Assembly (NCBI GenBank): GCA_047620825.1
Contig: JBLHOC010000127.1
Location: 1-9,162 of the forward strand
Length of the DNA: 9,162 nucleotides
Source of the DNA: UBA987 sp047620825
GTDB lineage: Bacteria > Bacteroidota > Bacteroidia > NS11-12g > UBA9320
Direction of reading: 5' to 3'
The notes beneath the pieces are model-generated. The model saw only the letters and a list, made by a program, of their open reading frames with translations, did no database searches and had not been told where the DNA came from. Below are positions 5,853 to 9,162 of this stretch, piece after piece (the stretch's first letter is position 1; each line of letters starts with the position of its first letter). Position numbers and translations under genes: made by a program.

Positions 5853-5871
5853 CACTTTGTAAAAGAAGATT

Positions 5872-7065
5872 ATGGCTGTAGCAATTAAGTTACCAAAGAT
5901 GAGTGACACCATGGAAGAGGGTGTAATCGTGTCATGGCAGATAAAAGTCGGTGATGAAGTTAAGTCTGGAGACATACTTGCTGAAGTCGAAACTGACAAG
6001 GCTACAATGGACTTGGACAACTACGAAAAAGGTACTGTTTTGCACATCAATGCCGAGGAAGGACAAACAGTGGCTGTAGATAGCGTAATCGCTGTAATAG
6101 GCACACCCGGCGATGACTTCAAGAGTTTGTTAGTAGCTGCTCCTGCCAAAAAAGAAGCTGTATTAGTTGAAGTCGTAGCGTCATCTGTTACACCAGTTGC
6201 CAATTCAACTTCTTCAACTTCAACTTCGAATGGTCGTATTCTTGCGTCTCCATTAGCTAAGAAAATGGCTGCCGATAAAGGTTTAGATATTAACCAAATC
6301 GATGGCAGTGGCGAAGGCGGAAGGATCGTAAAAAAAGATGTGGAAAATTTCACACCTTCAACCGGATCTGCATCAACCGGAGTTGAGTCTTTTACAACCA
6401 TTCCCGTTTCACAAATGCGAAAAACAATTGCACGTCGATTAGGCGAAAGCAAGTTTACCGCACCTCATTTCTACCTCACAATGGAAATCCGTATGGATAA
6501 TGCCATTGCAGCAAGGAAAGAAATGAATACATATTCAGACGTTAAAATCTCGATGAACGACGTCATTATCAAAGCTGCTGCAGCAGCGATCACACGTCAT
6601 CCAAAAGTGAATGCCTCTTGGTTAGGTGGTAGCATCAGAATGAACAACCACATTCATGTGGGTGTTGCGATGGCAGTAGACGAAGGTTTATTGGTTCCTG
6701 TTGTACGTTTCGCGGATTCGAAATCACTCTCTCAAATCAGTACTGAGGTTAAAGCATATTCAGCGAAAGCGAAAGACAAAAAACTTCAGCCAAATGATTG
6801 GGAAGGAAACACCTTTACAATCTCTAACTTGGGTATGTTCGGAATAGAAGAATTTACCGCAATCATCAACTCTCCTGACGCCTGTATTATGGCGGTTGGT
6901 GCCGCTAAAGAAACTGTTGTTGTCGACAATGGAGAAATGAAAGTAGGTAACGTTATGAAAGTAACCTTGTCGTGCGATCATCGTGTTGTTGACGGCGTAG
7001 TTGGATCTCAATTCTTACAAACATTTAAAGAGTTGATGGAAAATCCTGTGAAGTTGTTGGTTTAG
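5872..7065 (+). CDS. pdhC: Pyruvate dehydrogenase E2, dihydrolipoamide acetyltransferase
   Basis: This is the core subunit of the pyruvate dehydrogenase complex. It moves the acetyl group from E1 to CoA through its lipoyl arm, giving acetyl-CoA. Its 397 residues form one lipoyl domain (1-80; lipoylated Lys43 in ETDKATMD), a linker rich in Ala, Val, Ser and Thr (88-119), an E3/E1-binding domain (about 122-160; RILASPLAKKMA...GGRIVKKDV), a second flexible linker, and the catalytic domain (about 174-397). The catalytic motif SCDHRVVDG gives His370 and Asp374. TMEEGVIVSW and the PDH-like catalytic core favour pyruvate over 2-oxoglutarate as substrate of the parent complex. Many E2 proteins carry two or three lipoyl domains; this one has a single domain. 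No E1 or E3 gene is adjacent, so the complex is encoded at dispersed loci. ATG 5872 gives the canonical N-terminus. Confidence 0.94.
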   Translation: MAVAIKLPKMSDTMEEGVIVSWQIKVGDEVKSGDILAEVETDKATMDLDNYEKGTVLHINAEEGQTVAVDSVIAVIGTPGDDFKSLLVAAPAKKEAVLVEVVASSVTPVANSTSSTSTSNGRILASPLAKKMAADKGLDINQIDGSGEGGRIVKKDVENFTPSTGSASTGVESFTTIPVSQMRKTIARRLGESKFTAPHFYLTMEIRMDNAIAARKEMNTYSDVKISMNDVIIKAAAAAITRHPKVNASWLGGSIRMNNHIHVGVAMAVDEGLLVPVVRFADSKSLSQISTEVKAYSAKAKDKKLQPNDWEGNTFTISNLGMFGIEEFTAIINSPDACIMAVGAAKETVVVDNGEMKVGNVMKVTLSCDHRVVDGVVGSQFLQTFKELMENPVKLLV

Positions 7066-7070
7066 TTAGG

Positions 7071-7100
7071 GCGTTGGCACGTTGGGGTATTGGCGTTTTA
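7071..7100 (+). repeat. Short G/T-rich degenerate repeat after the E2 gene
   Basis: The tract contains spaced TTGG blocks (GCGTTGGCAC, GTTGGGGTAT, TGGCGTTTTA) in roughly 10-nt units directly after the stop codon. It includes TTGGGGTATTGGCGTTTTA (7082-7100), similar in form to the - strand sequence past thyA. I see no stable hairpin or T-tract that would make it an ordinary terminator. Confidence 0.4.
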
Positions 7101-7171
7101 GCCGAATTTCTTCAAGTTTTCATTTATTCATTAAGAGTATTCAGACATTCCGTAATTCAATTATTTATTCA

Positions 7172-8173
7172 CTAAAAAGAAGGATTAATAATCGGTGCGT
7201 TCCGTCTAGGTGGTTTTTTTTGTCGCCAACCGATGGATGTTGAAATTTGGTGACGCACATTTTTTTCTCTGTTCAAGACATCTGTTCCATAACTATAAAC
7301 GACTTCTATGTGCTTTAAACTTACTCCGGCCTGGCCATAAATAACATGTTCCAAATAGGATATTTGGCGCCCCCCAATGCCTAACAAATAGATTTCGTAA
7401 ACGGCATTCACGAGTAGATCAAACACGTGCATATCCTTAATCAATGCGCTTGTCGAAAGACTGCCGAAGTAGTCCTGATATTGATAAGATGCAGTAGGAT
7501 AAAATTTAATATCCCCAATATCAAACTGATACCCCGCTGTGATAGACCACGTAACAGGTAATGTAAAATCTGATTCTTCAGGCGTGTTCATTTGTCTTCT
7601 ATCACCAAAGATGTGATTGAAATGAGCCGCTATGAAGTAGTTATAAGATGGGTAAAATGACGCTGTATCAACGAACGCGTAAATATATTTCGCCGTATTA
7701 TAGTATACAACACCAGCCCCAAACGTATGAGATTTTACGTTCATTGGACCAATCTGATATGTAAATGGCTTTGAGCCATATCGATTTCCAAAGTGAATCG
7801 AGTCATAATCCATATTAACAAATGAATAGGTAATGGGTAATTGAATTGCATTGTGCCGATTAAGAACAATACGATAGGCGTATGTTCCAGATATCGACTT
7901 TGTTTTTGTTCCAAGTGAATTGTCATCCATCATCCCAACCAATGAATATACTCCGCCAATCTTTTCGTTATGTTGTGCAAAATTGGCAATCCAACTTGTG
8001 CCACTATTATGACCTTGAACATAGTTTACCCCAATACCTGAAGCATGATTACCAAGCACTAAACCTGGGTTGATGACCAATAAGCTAGATTGACTCGTGG
8101 GTCTTAGCACAGGTAGTTGAGCCGCCAGCCAATAATTAGTAACACATAATAAAATAACGAGGCCTTTTCTCAT
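7172..8173 (-). CDS. PorP/SprF-like outer-membrane protein
   Basis: This is a 333-residue exported protein. Residues 1-19 are a signal peptide (MRKGLVILLCVTNYWLAAQ). The mature part starts with the arrangement typical of the PorP/SprF family: a QLPVLRPTSQSS segment, then the INPG motif (34-37) and G-x-G-V-N-Y. It continues as repeated amphipathic strands (TYAYRIVL, FGAGVVYYN, YFIAAHFNHIFG, SITAGYQFD) of an outer-membrane barrel. PorP/SprF proteins work with the type IX secretion system and gliding adhesins in Bacteroidota, often as partners of a large secreted protein. No such partner is visible here. The Lys/Arg/Pro-rich C-terminus (QKKPPRRNAPI) is unusual for a barrel. Its start lies 2 nt past the stop of the upstream TPR gene, so the two are co-transcribed. 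The family call rests on pattern, not on a search. Confidence 0.65.
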   Translation of the reverse strand: MRKGLVILLCVTNYWLAAQLPVLRPTSQSSLLVINPGLVLGNHASGIGVNYVQGHNSGTSWIANFAQHNEKIGGVYSLVGMMDDNSLGTKTKSISGTYAYRIVLNRHNAIQLPITYSFVNMDYDSIHFGNRYGSKPFTYQIGPMNVKSHTFGAGVVYYNTAKYIYAFVDTASFYPSYNYFIAAHFNHIFGDRRQMNTPEESDFTLPVTWSITAGYQFDIGDIKFYPTASYQYQDYFGSLSTSALIKDMHVFDLLVNAVYEIYLLGIGGRQISYLEHVIYGQAGVSLKHIEVVYSYGTDVLNREKNVRHQISTSIGWRQKKPPRRNAPIINPSF

Positions 8174-8175
8174 TG

Positions 8176-9102
8176 TTACTCTTCAAATATCCTTGCTTTT
8201 ACTTTTTCCGAACAGAACTTAATTCTTGCCAGATGGATATCAAAACCATTAATCTCATTGATTTTGTTGACCGATTCCGCTAAGTCCGTGTAATCATTAT
8301 TCACTATTTTAGCTAACAATTCTTCCCAATAAGACCCTATTTTAACCTTATCAATTGACTCAATTGACAACTCGTTTAATTCGTCGTAAGTCAACATCGC
8401 AGATCGCACATAATCATTTAATGCTTTATGGTAATTTTCTGTAGCCATGAATACTTCACCTCTTGAGTAAAAACAATCTCCATAATTTGGATGTAAATCA
8501 ATGACATTCGAATGGTGATTTATCGCCGCTGAAAAACAACGTTTGAAGAACAATTCATCTCCGACCTGCAGTAATCGCTCTTTAGTATCCGTCACATCCA
8601 TTATATCGGTTTCGCAGTTATGACTTTCAACTATTCTTACTTCATCAGACATCGTTTTCATACCAAAAAAACCGTTGTCCTTTCTTACTTGAACGCTGTC
8701 TACATCAAAGCATTTGTCTTGACTAACTTCAGTACTGTTATACATCTGACTAAAAGCAATGTTTAGGGAGCAGTGATTTTCAGTAATTTCAGCTTGGCGT
8801 AACTTAAATGTCTCATATTCACCTTGTGAAGCCCAACTTTTATTAATGTATAAAAATAGAAAGATGATACACGTCATGTAAAGCCAAGTTAGTCCAATAC
8901 CGAAAGGTCTAATTTTCTTGTTCTTAAAAGAGATAAAGAGTCCAAACAATAGAACTGGCACAAAGAACAAGGCATAAGGCTCGTGTAAGTCCCCAGTAAT
9001 TCTAAGAATTGGGTCAGACGCATTATAATGAAATAACTGAGCTGCAAAAATTAGGATGACATTGACAATTACCTTTCCGAAAAAGATTAATACTTCTTTC
9101 AT
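8176..9102 (-). CDS. Membrane protein with C-terminal TPR motif
   Basis: This 308-residue protein is not a family I recognise. Three hydrophobic segments lie at about 7-23, 42-58 and 68-86. A soluble part follows with several cysteines (C111, C131, C163, C189, C210). Residues about 187-240 fit one and a half tetratricopeptide repeats (FKRCFSAAINHHSNVIDLHP, then NYGDCFYSRGEVFMATENYH, then KALNDYVRSAM), a protein-binding helix pair. With three membrane passes the soluble part would lie on the opposite side from the N-terminus. I chose ATG 9102; the frame could also begin at GTG 9129, adding nine residues (an in-frame TAA at 9151-9153 bounds it). GTG starts are rare in this phylum. It lies 2 nt upstream of the PorP/SprF-like gene, so the products probably act together. 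Confidence 0.7.
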   Translation of the reverse strand: MKEVLIFFGKVIVNVILIFAAQLFHYNASDPILRITGDLHEPYALFFVPVLLFGLFISFKNKKIRPFGIGLTWLYMTCIIFLFLYINKSWASQGEYETFKLRQAEITENHCSLNIAFSQMYNSTEVSQDKCFDVDSVQVRKDNGFFGMKTMSDEVRIVESHNCETDIMDVTDTKERLLQVGDELFFKRCFSAAINHHSNVIDLHPNYGDCFYSRGEVFMATENYHKALNDYVRSAMLTYDELNELSIESIDKVKIGSYWEELLAKIVNNDYTDLAESVNKINEINGFDIHLARIKFCSEKVKARIFEE

Positions 9103-9162
9103 GTTAGAACTTAAAATTAAGACTTTCACTCTATTAGTTGAAGGTCTGAATTAGTGAACATC

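Noticed and set aside
6021..6452. Long open frame antisense to the E2 gene (and a second at 6760-7011)
   Set aside because: Both lie wholly within the well-supported E2 gene, and their translations look like shadows of its codon pattern.
9103..9129. GTG start extending the TPR membrane protein by nine residues
   Set aside because: ATG 9102 gives a normal membrane-protein N-terminus and there is no ribosome-binding signal favouring GTG. It is not fully excluded.

Overview
The window looks like chromosomal DNA of a Bacteroidota bacterium, most likely Flavobacteriales. It is AT-rich and Shine-Dalgarno signals are weak or absent. Promoter-like sites fit the TTG / TAnnTTTG pattern of that phylum. 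It also carries a PorP/SprF-type outer-membrane protein, a DUF2490 protein and Bacteroidota-style lipoprotein signals. I cannot name a genus from the sequence alone.

Layout. Positions 1-522 hold no convincing gene, but 161-350 is a diverged copy of an intergenic repeat seen again after the operon. Positions 523-3880 form a tight four-gene operon on the + strand: a VTC-type (polyphosphate polymerase fold) protein, a DUF4956 membrane protein, a DUF2490 outer-membrane beta-barrel and a CotH-kinase-family lipoprotein. Each stop overlaps the next start (by 1, 8 and 11 nt). Positions 3881-4301 are a gene-free stretch with a long palindromic repeat element, a partial direct-repeat copy of its end, and a consensus-like promoter. 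The promoter drives an orphan lipoprotein gene (4302-4868). Next come a divergent pair of housekeeping genes, thyA (thymidylate synthase, - strand, 4950-5744) and the pyruvate dehydrogenase E2 gene (+ strand, 5872-7065), sharing a 127 nt promoter region. Last, a - strand gene pair runs from about 9102 down to 7172: a membrane-anchored TPR protein followed 2 nt later by a PorP/SprF-like protein.

How the genes work together. The most interesting unit is the VTC-DUF4956-DUF2490-CotH operon. By domain content it places an ATP-using polyphosphate-polymerase-like enzyme at the inner membrane, a multi-pass membrane partner, an outer-membrane barrel and an exported atypical kinase in one transcript. 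That suggests a phosphate or polyphosphate handling system spanning the envelope. The co-occurrence of VTC, DUF4956 and CotH is known from many genomes, but its job is unsettled. ThyA and PDH-E2 are ordinary metabolism (dTMP synthesis; acetyl-CoA formation). The TPR/PorP pair is a surface or secretion-related module of uncertain function.
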